Shown one piece after another: positions 56,208-64,000 of a DNA stretch of 64,000 nucleotides. The stretch's first letter is position 1. Each line of letters begins with the position of its first letter. Source of the DNA: Segetibacter koreensis DSM 18137 (GTDB lineage Bacteria > Bacteroidota > Bacteroidia > Chitinophagales > Chitinophagaceae); NCBI RefSeq assembly GCF_000374045.1, contig NZ_KB893348.1, positions 62,001-126,000 on the forward strand, read 5' to 3'. The notes beneath the pieces are model-generated. The model was not told the DNA's origin. It saw only the letters and a list, made by a program, of their open reading frames with translations, and did no database searches. The position numbers and the translations under genes were made by a program.

Positions 56208-56779
56208 AATCGTTGTATTAATACTTATAATACATTATTTATAAATAAACCTATTACTACTACGGCTGTTAATAACGGGATAACTTTTACCAAAATTATT
56301 TTAAAAAGTAAAAATTACTGCTTTATACACCTTTATTCACAACCATTTCACATTAGTTAATACAGTAAAATTAAGGATTATAATAGTTTACTAACACTAG
56401 AGGATAACTGCAGTACTGTATAAATCAAATCAAGCGCGTTAGTTATCTTAATGTTAACCGGCAAAGAATAAACTAAGTTGAATAGGATTATTACAACCGG
56501 GGTTTATAAAAAGGAGGGAAGTTTTTCTATAAATTTCCCCATTATTAAAAGGAAAACAAAGACTTTTCCACAGAAATTGTTGTTATAAACAATGGATTGT
56601 GGAAACAAAATTTTTTGAAATTTGAACTTTTCAGGTTAGTGAATCAGTTATTAACAATAAAAAGTTGTGCCAAGATTTCTGTAATGGAGCAGTAATAAGG
56701 GTTTTAGAATTTTTTCCACATTTATTCAAACAATTATTCCCCTATTTTTGCCCTCCAATTTTAAAAGATATTAAACAAT
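56208..56779. other. Intergenic candidate oriC with DnaA-box-like sequences
   Basis: 572 bases, AT-rich, between divergent nadA (-) and ppiD-like (+) genes. DnaA-box-like sequences: TTATTCACA at 56333-56341 (exact TTATNCACA), TTATACACC at 56323-56331 (one mismatch), TTTTCCACA at 56564-56572 and 56712-56720, and the reverse box TGTGGAAAC at 56598-56606. AT-rich stretches near 56290-56320 and 56600-56625 could melt. parS sites lie at 43.3 and 44.0 kb. I did not see a gene here. Confidence 0.5.
56743..56750 (+). promoter_or_regulatory. -7 promoter element for the PpiD-like gene (TATTTTTG)
   Basis: Exact TAnnTTTG, 29 bases before the ATG at 56780. No clear -33 box. Confidence 0.45.
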
Positions 56780-58897
56780 ATGTCGGTTATTCAAAAAATC
56801 AGGGATAAATATGCCGCTTTGGTTATCGCGGTTATTGCCCTTAGCCTGGTTGGTTTTATTTTAATGGATGCTTTTGTTGGTCGTGGTAGAGGTATGGGAA
56901 GCGCTAACGGAAGCATAGGTAAAGTTAATGGCGAGAAGATCGAAAGAAATGATTTTGAGAAGAAAATAAATCTGCAGACAGCGATGTATGGATCCCAGGC
57001 TCCGCAACGCGAACAACTAATAAGTAGCGTTTGGGATCAAACTGTTGACGAGATCGTAATGAACCAGGAATACGAAAAGGTAGGTCTACAGCTTACGGCC
57101 AAAGAGCTGAACGACGTACTTTTTGGTGCTAACCCCCCTCAATGGCTCAGTCAGCAATTTACCGACCCACAAACTGGCCAGTTTAATGTGAACCAGGCAA
57201 AGCAATATTTTGCGCAGATAAAAAAACAAAAGAATAATCCGAACCTCGAAATGTTTAACGAGGCATATATTCAACCCACAATTGACCAGGCGCTTCGTAT
57301 GAAGTACATGGCTTTGTTGGGAAATAGCTCTTTCGTACCTAAGTGGTTGGCAGAAAGAACACTTGCCGATCAAAGTTCAGTGGCTCGTTTTTCTTATGTA
57401 TCCGTTCCTTACGCAACTATTAGCGATAGTTCAGTTAAGGTAACGGACGACGATATAAAAAGCTATATACAAAAACATAAGGAATCTTTTAAGCAGGACG
57501 AAGCAGTTCGCTCAGTTTCTTATGTCGTATTCAACGCCTCTGCATCAAGGCAGGACAGCGCCAAAATATTAGACCAGGTTAATAGTCTGAAAAGCGAGTT
57601 TGCAGCAGCAACAGATCCGGAAACGTATTTGGCAAGGGTAAGTTCAGAAACTCCTTATTTTAATGGTTATACATTAGGTTCTAAACTACAGGTTCCTAAT
57701 GCGGATACTATAAAAAAGTTAGCGATCGGACAAGTTTATGGTCCATTTATAGATGGAGGAAACTACACACTCGCAAAAATGATAGACAAGCGTACAATGC
57801 CAGACAGTGTAAAAGTGCGTCATATCCTGATAAAGACAGCAGAAAAAGGTCAGCCAACATTATCCGATAGTATAGCTAAAAAAAGAATTGACAGTATAGC
57901 AGCAGCAGCGCAGTCGGGAGCAGATTTTAATGCACTTGTACAAAAATATAGCGACGACCAGGGAAGTAAAAACACAAAAGGCGAATATGATTTTACCTCT
58001 TCTCAATTTCCTAACCTTAGTAAAGAATTTGCCGAAGTCGCTTTTTATGGAAAACCAGGTGATAAAAAAGTAGTTAAGGTAGAAAACCAGGCTTATAGTG
58101 GTTATCATTATATAGAGGTAGTGGACCAAAAGAAAATTGAACCTGCTTATAAAATTGCCTATCTCTCAAGGCCGATCGAAGCTAGCCAGGAGACAATTAA
58201 TACAGCGAATAATGCAGCTTCCCAGTTTGCTGCAAGCAGCCGTAATAACAAACAGTTTACGGAAAATGCTTCCAAACAACATTTGCCGGTACTATCTGTT
58301 CCTGATATTAAGAAAAATGATTTTCAGATTGCTGGTTTAGGAGATAGCCGCCAGTTTATCAGGTGGATATATGAGAATAAGACCGGAGATGTTAGTGAGC
58401 CTTATGAGTTAGGCGATAAATATGTAGTTGCTGTGGTAACAGGAGAATCTGACAAGGGATTAATGAATGTAGCCAAGGCCAGACCTTTAGCTGAGCCATT
58501 AATTATAAATGAAAAGAAAGCGCAGCAAATTATTTCAACTAAATTTAAGGGTACAACATTAGAGCAGGTAGCTCAGTCGGCAGGTGTAGGCGTTCTTCAT
58601 GCTGATAGTGTTGGTTTTGCACAACCCTTCATTCCAAATATTGGCAATGAACCTAAAATAGCGGGCGCAGCATTTAACAAAGGCCTACAAGGCAAAATGA
58701 GTGAACCGATCGCAGGAAATACAGGCGTATTTGTTATTAAAGGTGAAAACATTTCTGCTGTCCCAAACACAGACATGAACGCTGAGCAACTGCGTAAACA
58801 ACTCGAAATGCAACAAAAGCAAATGGGGGGTTACCGCAGCATAGAAGCACTCAAAAAAGCAGCAAACATAAAAGATAACCGTTTCGATTTTTATTAA
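56780..58897 (+). CDS. PpiD/SurA-type periplasmic foldase (peptidylprolyl isomerase)
   Basis: 705 aa. One N-terminal membrane helix (about 13-32, ALVIAVIALSLVGFILMDAF), then the SurA_N-3-type helical region (GKVNGEKIERNDFEKKINLQ). The PpiC/parvulin domain begins near residue 345 (KVRHILIKT, DFNALVQKYSDDQGSKNTKG, FAEVAFYGKPGDKKVV), and a further parvulin-like part follows (RQFIRWIYENKTGDVSEPYE). It anchors in the inner membrane and helps fold proteins in the periplasm. Ends at a strong terminator; single gene next to candidate oriC. Confidence 0.9.
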   Translation: MSVIQKIRDKYAALVIAVIALSLVGFILMDAFVGRGRGMGSANGSIGKVNGEKIERNDFEKKINLQTAMYGSQAPQREQLISSVWDQTVDEIVMNQEYEKVGLQLTAKELNDVLFGANPPQWLSQQFTDPQTGQFNVNQAKQYFAQIKKQKNNPNLEMFNEAYIQPTIDQALRMKYMALLGNSSFVPKWLAERTLADQSSVARFSYVSVPYATISDSSVKVTDDDIKSYIQKHKESFKQDEAVRSVSYVVFNASASRQDSAKILDQVNSLKSEFAAATDPETYLARVSSETPYFNGYTLGSKLQVPNADTIKKLAIGQVYGPFIDGGNYTLAKMIDKRTMPDSVKVRHILIKTAEKGQPTLSDSIAKKRIDSIAAAAQSGADFNALVQKYSDDQGSKNTKGEYDFTSSQFPNLSKEFAEVAFYGKPGDKKVVKVENQAYSGYHYIEVVDQKKIEPAYKIAYLSRPIEASQETINTANNAASQFAASSRNNKQFTENASKQHLPVLSVPDIKKNDFQIAGLGDSRQFIRWIYENKTGDVSEPYELGDKYVVAVVTGESDKGLMNVAKARPLAEPLIINEKKAQQIISTKFKGTTLEQVAQSAGVGVLHADSVGFAQPFIPNIGNEPKIAGAAFNKGLQGKMSEPIAGNTGVFVIKGENISAVPNTDMNAEQLRKQLEMQQKQMGGYRSIEALKKAANIKDNRFDFY

Positions 58898-58918
58898 TAT
58901 TATTCTTCTAAATTTTGT

Positions 58919-58946
58919 AACCCGGCCAGTTTAGGCCGGGTTTTTT
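58919..58946 (+). terminator. Intrinsic terminator
   Basis: A 9-bp GC-rich stem (58919-58927 with 58934-58942, AACCCGGCC) with a 6-base loop, then TTTT. It lies 22 bases after the PpiD-like gene. Confidence 0.95.
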
Positions 58947-59123
58947 ATTTATCTTATTTTCAAACTTTTAAATCCGCCCACCAAAAAAGTTCTTTTCTAA
59001 AATTTTTATTCTAAAAAGTTTACAATATTGTATGGACTGTACGCAACCGGAATACAGAGTTAATAAGTACTCGATTTTGCAACCAATGACACTGGTGCCA
59101 CTTTTTATCCTAATCTTATTTCG

Positions 59124-59131
59124 TAACTTTG
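59124..59131 (+). promoter_or_regulatory. -7 promoter element (TAACTTTG)
   Basis: Exact TAnnTTTG, 10 bases before the ATG of the DUF2480 gene. No clear -33 partner; the leader would be very short. Confidence 0.5.
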
Positions 59132-59141
59132 AGATATCATT

Positions 59142-59648
59142 ATGGAAAATATAATTATAAATAAAGTTGCAGAAAGTGCACTTACTACAATAGATCTGGA
59201 AGAATTTTATCCCAAAGGTGAAACTGCAGTTTTTGATTTAAAAGAACATTTATTTATGGGATTAATATTGAAAGAAAAAGATTTCCGGGCTGCGCTTCAA
59301 TCCTATGATTGGGAAAGATTTAGAGATAAATTAGTATCAATTACCTGTTCTGCTGATGCAATTATTCCTATTTGGTCTTATATGCTGGTTGCAAGCAACT
59401 TACAACCTATAGCTAAAGAGGTAGTTTTTGGAGAAGAAAAGAACATATTACAAACATTATTGCTTAGAAACATTTCAAAAATAAAAGGTGAGGAATATAC
59501 TGATAAACGGGTGGTTGTAAAAGGTTGTGGCGATGAACCGGTTCCTGAAGCAGCTTATGTTGAAATTACCAATAAACTGCGTCCTTTTGCTAAAAGCATA
59601 ATGTATGGTGAGCCATGTAGCACCGTTCCGATTTATAAAAGAAAATAA
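59142..59648 (+). CDS. DUF2480 family protein
   Basis: 168 aa. Opening IINKVAESALTTIDLEEFYP, then GETAVFDLKEHLFMGLILKE, YDWERFRDKLVSITCSADAI and the end GCGDEPVPEAAYVEITNKLR, FAKSIMYGEPCSTVPIYKRK: a standard Bacteroidota DUF2480 protein. Function unknown. It is followed 8 bases later by a MmcQ/YjbR gene; both may share the promoter at 59124. Confidence 0.92.
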   Translation: MENIIINKVAESALTTIDLEEFYPKGETAVFDLKEHLFMGLILKEKDFRAALQSYDWERFRDKLVSITCSADAIIPIWSYMLVASNLQPIAKEVVFGEEKNILQTLLLRNISKIKGEEYTDKRVVVKGCGDEPVPEAAYVEITNKLRPFAKSIMYGEPCSTVPIYKRK

Positions 59649-59656
59649 TTTCTTCT

Positions 59657-59974
59657 ATGAATATAGAACAGTTATGGGAATACTGTAAATCAAAACCAGG
59701 AGCACAAGAAGGTTTTCCATTTGGCCCCCAAACCTTAGTTTTTAAAGTAAAGGAAAAAATATTCCTACTTGCGCCATTGGAAAAGCAACCCTTGCAGTTT
59801 AATGTAAAATGTGACCCTGAGAAAGCAATCGAATTGAGGGAAAAGTATTTGTCTGTTCTTCCGGGTTATCATATGAATAAGAAACTATGGAACACTATTA
59901 TCGTTGACGGATCCATACCTGTTAATGAATTAAAGGAATTTATAGATGATTCCTATTTACTTGTCTCCAGATGA
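59657..59974 (+). CDS. MmcQ/YjbR family protein
   Basis: 105 aa. EQLWEYCKSKPGAQEGFPFG, VFKVKEKIFLLAPLEK, KCDPEKAIELREKY and PGYHMNKKLWNTIIVDGSIP, all typical of the MmcQ/YjbR group of small DNA-binding-like proteins whose function is not settled. Full length. Paired with DUF2480, as in many Bacteroidota. Confidence 0.93.
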   Translation: MNIEQLWEYCKSKPGAQEGFPFGPQTLVFKVKEKIFLLAPLEKQPLQFNVKCDPEKAIELREKYLSVLPGYHMNKKLWNTIIVDGSIPVNELKEFIDDSYLLVSR

Positions 59975-60663
59975 AAATGAGCGCCCTTAATTAAATTCAA
60001 GATTATTTTTAAGAGTAAAACGGACGGCTCGAAGAGAATTTTTTCTACTTTAAAAGAAAAGCAATTCAAATTGGCCTTGTTGAAACAGAGTTAATCTCTT
60101 ATAGAATATTTAAGGCGTATACTTACTACTCGGTATAAAATTATTAAAATTCTCGTCCTTCGAAAAAGCACCAACGAATCCTCGCAGTATATCATAAAAA
60201 AAATTAAAAAAAAAAGCGAAAATTATGTTTAAATGTAAAAAATACATTTTACTTTTATTTTTTTAAAACTTGGTTTTCTAACGTCATTGCTAACAATATT
60301 TTAATAAGGATGCTGATAAAAATTATATTATTTCCCTTGAGAGCGTAATAATACTTTCCGCCATATCTCCCCTATATTATTCACTGAAAACAAAATGATA
60401 TTAAGATTGTCGAACATCTTCTTATTGTAAAGGTGTATCAACAGTAATATAAGCTATTAGCTTGGCTAATAATAGTACAGGGGATAGGTATGCAAGTATG
60501 TGTGATTTTGTTTTATAACCATGATAAGTTTATTAAAAACAACTATGATAAAATTTTCTTCTAAAGGGCGAATAAGGCCGCCGTGTGCATTGCTTAATGT
60601 TCAAGTAAATTAATAACGTTTTACAGTTGGTATACTTTAATCACTAAATAAAAATTTAGTTCA
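59975..60663. other. Long intergenic region upstream of the SusC gene
   Basis: About 690 AT-rich bases. No ORF of note was recognised. A small stem with a 3-base loop (60455-60461 with 60465-60471, TATTAGC and complement) and an imperfect AAATGTA hairpin near 60230 are present. It may hold the SusC promoter and regulatory sites, but no regulator gene is adjacent. Confidence 0.5.
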
Positions 60664-63600
60664 ATGAACAATTGCTTTTCAGATGATTTATTAAATAATC
60701 GTACTTTTTTTAATTTTAAAAAGGGAAAATTTGTCTTGCTGGTAATCTTAGGGTTTATTTCTTCGACACTTTTTGCCCAGCAAAAAACGATCAGTGGAAG
60801 AGTTCTTTCTGGAGACACTGCCGTAGCAGGAGTAACGGTGCAGGTTAAGGGCACGAAAACTGCTACCCAAACTAACTCTAGCGGAAACTTCACTATTAAT
60901 GCACCTGCAAATGCAACCCTGGTAATCAGCTCTATTGGTTATACCATGCAGGAAGTGAAGACAAATAATCGCTCAAGTATTAATGTACAGCTACAATCTA
61001 GTGCACAAGAAATGCAACAGGTGGTCGTAGTTGGTTACGGTACTCAAAAGAAAGCGACTTTAACAGGTTCTGTAAGTACTGTTAAAGGAACTGAAGTTTC
61101 AAAGTCGCCTACTATGAACGTAAGTAACAGTTTAGGGGGACGTTTGCCAGGCCTTGTTACTGTAACGCCAAGTGGCGAGCCGGGTGCTGATGGCTCTATT
61201 TTAAGAATACGCGGTGTGAATACGCTTGGAAATAATAACCCGTTAATTGTGGTAGACGGTATACCTGGTCGTTCTTTAGATAGAATTGACCCAAGTACTA
61301 TTGAAAGTATCTCCGTTTTAAAAGATGCATCTGCAGCTATTTACGGAGCACAGGCTGCTAACGGAGTTATATTAATTACAACAAAAAGAGGTAAAACTGG
61401 GAAGCCAACCGTTACTGCAAGTTTTAACCAGGGGTACGGAAGACCAACAAGGATTCCAAAAATGGCTGATGCTGCCACTTATGCTACTATGTTGAATGAA
61501 ATAAATGAGTATGCAGGCAGAGCACCTAAATTTACTGCAGAAGATATTAAAAAGTATCAGGACGGATCTGATCCATGGGGTCATCCTAATACCGATTGGT
61601 TTAAAGAAGTATTAAGGCCATGGTCTGGCCAGAACTATGCCAATATCTCCATTAATGGAGGAAATGAAGCAGTAAAATATTTTGTTTCTCTTTCTAAAAA
61701 AGGACAGGAAGGTTATTATAAAAACAGCGGGACGAAATACAATCAGTACGATTTCAGAAGCAACCTCGATGCCAATGTAAGTAAAAATATAAGTCTTTCT
61801 TTTGACGTAGCCGGCCGCATGGAGGATCGCAACTTTCCAACACGCTCAGCGGGTAGTATTTTCAGGATGGTTATGAGAGGAAAACCTAATGAAACAGCTT
61901 ATTGGCCTAATGGCACACCCGGACCTGATATTGAATACGGTGACAACCCAGTGGTAGTAAGTACAAAGGCAACAGGTTACGACCATGATAAGTTGTATGT
62001 ACTAAATTCAAACGCAAAATTAAATGTTAAGATACCGTGGATAGAGGGATTGTCTTTTACCGGTAATGCAGCAATAGATAAAGGCTTCGATTTTCATAAG
62101 TTGTGGCAAACACCGTGGTTTTTATATTCCTGGAATGGTGTAGATCGTGATGCCAGTGGTCAGCCTGTGCTTCAAAAATCTCAAAAAGGTTTCTCAAGCC
62201 CTGCTCTTACCGAAAACTCTCAGGACAATCAAAACATACTTTTAAATGGCTTGCTTAATTATGAAACGAAAGTTTTTAATGATCATAACATTAAGTTCTT
62301 GATAGGTGCAGAAAGAATAACTGGCAAAGGAGATAATTTTAGCGCTTACCGCAGAAATTTTATCTCATCTATATTAGACCAAATGTTTGCCGGGGCACAG
62401 GATCAATACCTTACAAATAATGGTTCTGCTTACAGGCAGGCAAGATTAAATTATTTTGGCAGGGTAAATTATAACTATAAAGAAAAATATTTAGCCGAAT
62501 TTGTTTGGAGATACCAGGGCTCTTACATTTTTCCTGAAGCTAAAAGATTTGGATTTTTCCCTGGTGTTTCTTTAGGGTATAGAATTTCTGACGAGGACTT
62601 CTGGAAGGAAAGCCTGTCTTTTATCAATACATTTAAGTTAAGGGCCAGTTGGGGTAGAACCGGTAATGATCAAATTCCCGAGTGGCAATATCTTTCAACT
62701 TATGGAATTGGTGGTATAAGACCGAACTCATGGAATCCTCCACTGCCATTTGTTACGAATGGTAATGTAGAAAATCCGGCACTTTACGAGACATTGGTAC
62801 CAAACCCTAATGCAACATGGGAAACAGCAGACCAGGGAAATATTGGATTTGACGCAACTTTATTAAAAAACAGGTTATCAGTTACCGCGGATTATTTCCA
62901 ATACAAGCGATCTGATATTTTATTGGCACGTAACGCATCTATACCAACTACGGCTGGATTTACTCCACCGAGAGAAAACATAGCAAGAGTATCTAACAGA
63001 GGCTTTGATTTTGGTATCAACTACAACAATACTGTTGGAAAATTATCTTATCAAATTGGGTTAAATGGGGGATACCAGAAAAACAGAATTGATTTTTGGG
63101 ATGAACCCGCAGGGCTTCCTGATTATCAAAAGTCAACAGGATACCCGATCGGCAGCACATTGTACTATAAAGCCATTGGCATTTACAGAGATTCCGCTTC
63201 TGTTAGTAAGACAGCACATTTGGATGGTGCAAGAGCTGGCGACGTTATTTTTGCTGATATAAATGGAGATGGTATAATTGATGATTTTGACAGGATAAGA
63301 ATTCAAAAATCAGATTTGCCGACTTTCACCGGTGGTTTAACCTTAGGAGTTCAATACAGAGGCTTTGATTTCTCAGCGTTAGTTCAGGGAGCTGCAGGAG
63401 GAGTGCGATACATCTCAACAGAATCAGGAGAAATTGGTAACTTCTTACAATCTTATGCAACAGATCGTTGGACTAGCCAAAATCCTGATGCATCTGGCCC
63501 AAGAACATTTAATCGCAGTAACGAATATTGGGTTGGTCGTGGGAACACTTTCTGGCTTCACAAGACTGACTATGTAAGATTGAAGAATATTGAAATCGGT

Positions 63601-63819
63601 TATAATCTTCCTCCTTCAGTAGTTCGTCGGTTAGGTATTCAAAATTTACGTGTTTACATTAATGCTTATAACCTGTTAACATATAGCCCCGATCTAAAAG
63701 ATTTCGATCCTGAATTAACTTCTCCAACAGGTGGAGCTACAGGAAGTAACGTAAGTACAGGCGGCCAAAGCTACCCTTTACAGAAAATCATTAACGGAGG
63801 TTTGTCAATTACTTTTTAA
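60664..63819 (+). CDS. SusC/RagA-type TonB-linked outer-membrane receptor
   Basis: 1051 aa. Signal region ends at SSTLFAQ (about residue 39). Then a CarboxypepD_reg domain (KTISGRVLSGDTAVAGVTVQ; about 42-115), the plug domain (VVVVGYGTQKKATLTGSVST, LPGLVTVTPSGEPGADGSIL, RGVNTLGNNNPLIVVDGIPG) and GAQAANGVILITTKRG, and a long barrel ending in TGGQSYPLQKIINGGLSITF. It imports glycans with a SusD-like lipoprotein, which starts 21 bases later. Substrate unknown. No STN domain, so anti-sigma coupling is unlikely. Confidence 0.95.
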   Translation: MNNCFSDDLLNNRTFFNFKKGKFVLLVILGFISSTLFAQQKTISGRVLSGDTAVAGVTVQVKGTKTATQTNSSGNFTINAPANATLVISSIGYTMQEVKTNNRSSINVQLQSSAQEMQQVVVVGYGTQKKATLTGSVSTVKGTEVSKSPTMNVSNSLGGRLPGLVTVTPSGEPGADGSILRIRGVNTLGNNNPLIVVDGIPGRSLDRIDPSTIESISVLKDASAAIYGAQAANGVILITTKRGKTGKPTVTASFNQGYGRPTRIPKMADAATYATMLNEINEYAGRAPKFTAEDIKKYQDGSDPWGHPNTDWFKEVLRPWSGQNYANISINGGNEAVKYFVSLSKKGQEGYYKNSGTKYNQYDFRSNLDANVSKNISLSFDVAGRMEDRNFPTRSAGSIFRMVMRGKPNETAYWPNGTPGPDIEYGDNPVVVSTKATGYDHDKLYVLNSNAKLNVKIPWIEGLSFTGNAAIDKGFDFHKLWQTPWFLYSWNGVDRDASGQPVLQKSQKGFSSPALTENSQDNQNILLNGLLNYETKVFNDHNIKFLIGAERITGKGDNFSAYRRNFISSILDQMFAGAQDQYLTNNGSAYRQARLNYFGRVNYNYKEKYLAEFVWRYQGSYIFPEAKRFGFFPGVSLGYRISDEDFWKESLSFINTFKLRASWGRTGNDQIPEWQYLSTYGIGGIRPNSWNPPLPFVTNGNVENPALYETLVPNPNATWETADQGNIGFDATLLKNRLSVTADYFQYKRSDILLARNASIPTTAGFTPPRENIARVSNRGFDFGINYNNTVGKLSYQIGLNGGYQKNRIDFWDEPAGLPDYQKSTGYPIGSTLYYKAIGIYRDSASVSKTAHLDGARAGDVIFADINGDGIIDDFDRIRIQKSDLPTFTGGLTLGVQYRGFDFSALVQGAAGGVRYISTESGEIGNFLQSYATDRWTSQNPDASGPRTFNRSNEYWVGRGNTFWLHKTDYVRLKNIEIGYNLPPSVVRRLGIQNLRVYINAYNLLTYSPDLKDFDPELTSPTGGATGSNVSTGGQSYPLQKIINGGLSITF

Positions 63820-63839
63820 AAACAATTGGAAAAGCTATT

Positions 63840-64000
63840 ATGAAAAGAGTTTATTATTTATTTATAGCGGCAGTACTAGCAGGAGCTGTTTCTTGTAAAA
63901 AAGACTTTATGAATTTACAGCCGCTTGATAAGTTTGGAGATCAGGCGGTATGGAAAGATCCTGCGCTAATTCAAACATTTGTTAACAACATATACCTTGG
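63840..64000 (+). CDS. SusD/RagB-like lipoprotein, N-terminal part only (window edge)
   Basis: Frame opens at the ATG 63840 and runs off the window. The signal ends with LAGAVSCKKDFMNLQPLDKF: cysteine lipobox followed by the SusD-type KDFxNLQPLDKF. The downstream neighbour of SusC is expected to be SusD, which captures glycans on the cell surface for the SusC channel. Confidence 0.9.
   Translation, partial: MKRVYYLFIAAVLAGAVSCKKDFMNLQPLDKFGDQAVWKDPALIQTFVNNIYL

Noticed and set aside
1-64000. tRNA, rRNA, CRISPR arrays, insertion sequences and prophage
   Set aside because: No tRNA arm motifs, repeat-spacer arrays, transposases or integrases were found by eye; short RNA genes could still be missed without a covariance search.

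Overview
The window is a low-GC stretch from a member of the Bacteroidota, most likely the Chitinophagaceae or a close relative. The evidence is a SusC/SusD pair, a Bacteroidota-type TamB, DUF2480 and GH3-like genes, many Sec-signal and lipoprotein-signal proteins, no evident Shine-Dalgarno sequences, and several matches to the Bacteroidota promoter element TAnnTTTG. I saw no tRNA, rRNA, CRISPR array, insertion sequence or prophage. The genome background is ordinary housekeeping DNA with one metabolic cluster.

Layout. 1-4593 (-): a long TamB-like AsmA-family envelope protein, cut at its C-terminus by the window edge. 4.9-7.6 kb: small membrane proteins (a short lipoprotein, a low-affinity iron permease family member, a SemiSWEET, then a YtxH / holin-like / hypothetical trio that looks like one operon). 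7.7-16.6 kb: topoisomerase IB, succinate-semialdehyde dehydrogenase, acyl-CoA ligase, TPR protein, DUF1015, serC and a YbjQ-type protein. 16.8-29.4 kb: a sugar-oxidation cluster made of a very large ThuA + sorbosone dehydrogenase + PKD + cytochrome c lipoprotein, two Gfo/Idh/MocA oxidoreductases, a DUF1080 (3-keto-disaccharide hydrolase family) protein, a TIM-barrel isomerase/epimerase, a TolB-like propeller protein, a HbpS-type protein and an aldo-keto reductase. The set looks like a 3-keto-glycoside route. 29.6-43.2 kb: TonB-dependent receptor, fructose-bisphosphate aldolase, a decayed pnuC in front of a NadR-like kinase, mtgA, LysE exporter, GH3, suhB-like, thiL, an S41 peptidase, small hypotheticals and mnmG. 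43.3-56.2 kb: a CAP-domain gene bracketed by two parS sites, ybeY, feoA, nadD, chrA, a 2OG-Fe oxygenase, recQ, kdsD-manC, a beta-lactamase-fold hydrolase and nadA. 56.2-56.8 kb: an intergenic region with several DnaA-box-like sequences, a candidate oriC. 56.8-64 kb: a PpiD/SurA-type foldase, DUF2480, MmcQ/YjbR and a SusC gene followed by the start of SusD.

The most interesting points are: the two parS sites about 12.5 kb from a DnaA-box-like cluster, which together suggest the window lies near the replication origin; the sugar-oxidation cluster with its unusual five-module fusion; two strong inverted repeats in front of an unrecognised secreted-protein gene, the second ending 2 nt before its start codon; a pnuC remnant whose downstream partner gene is intact; and a near-ideal leaderless promoter for the inositol-monophosphatase gene. 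Transcription units are often separated by perfect stem-loops that serve both convergent genes.
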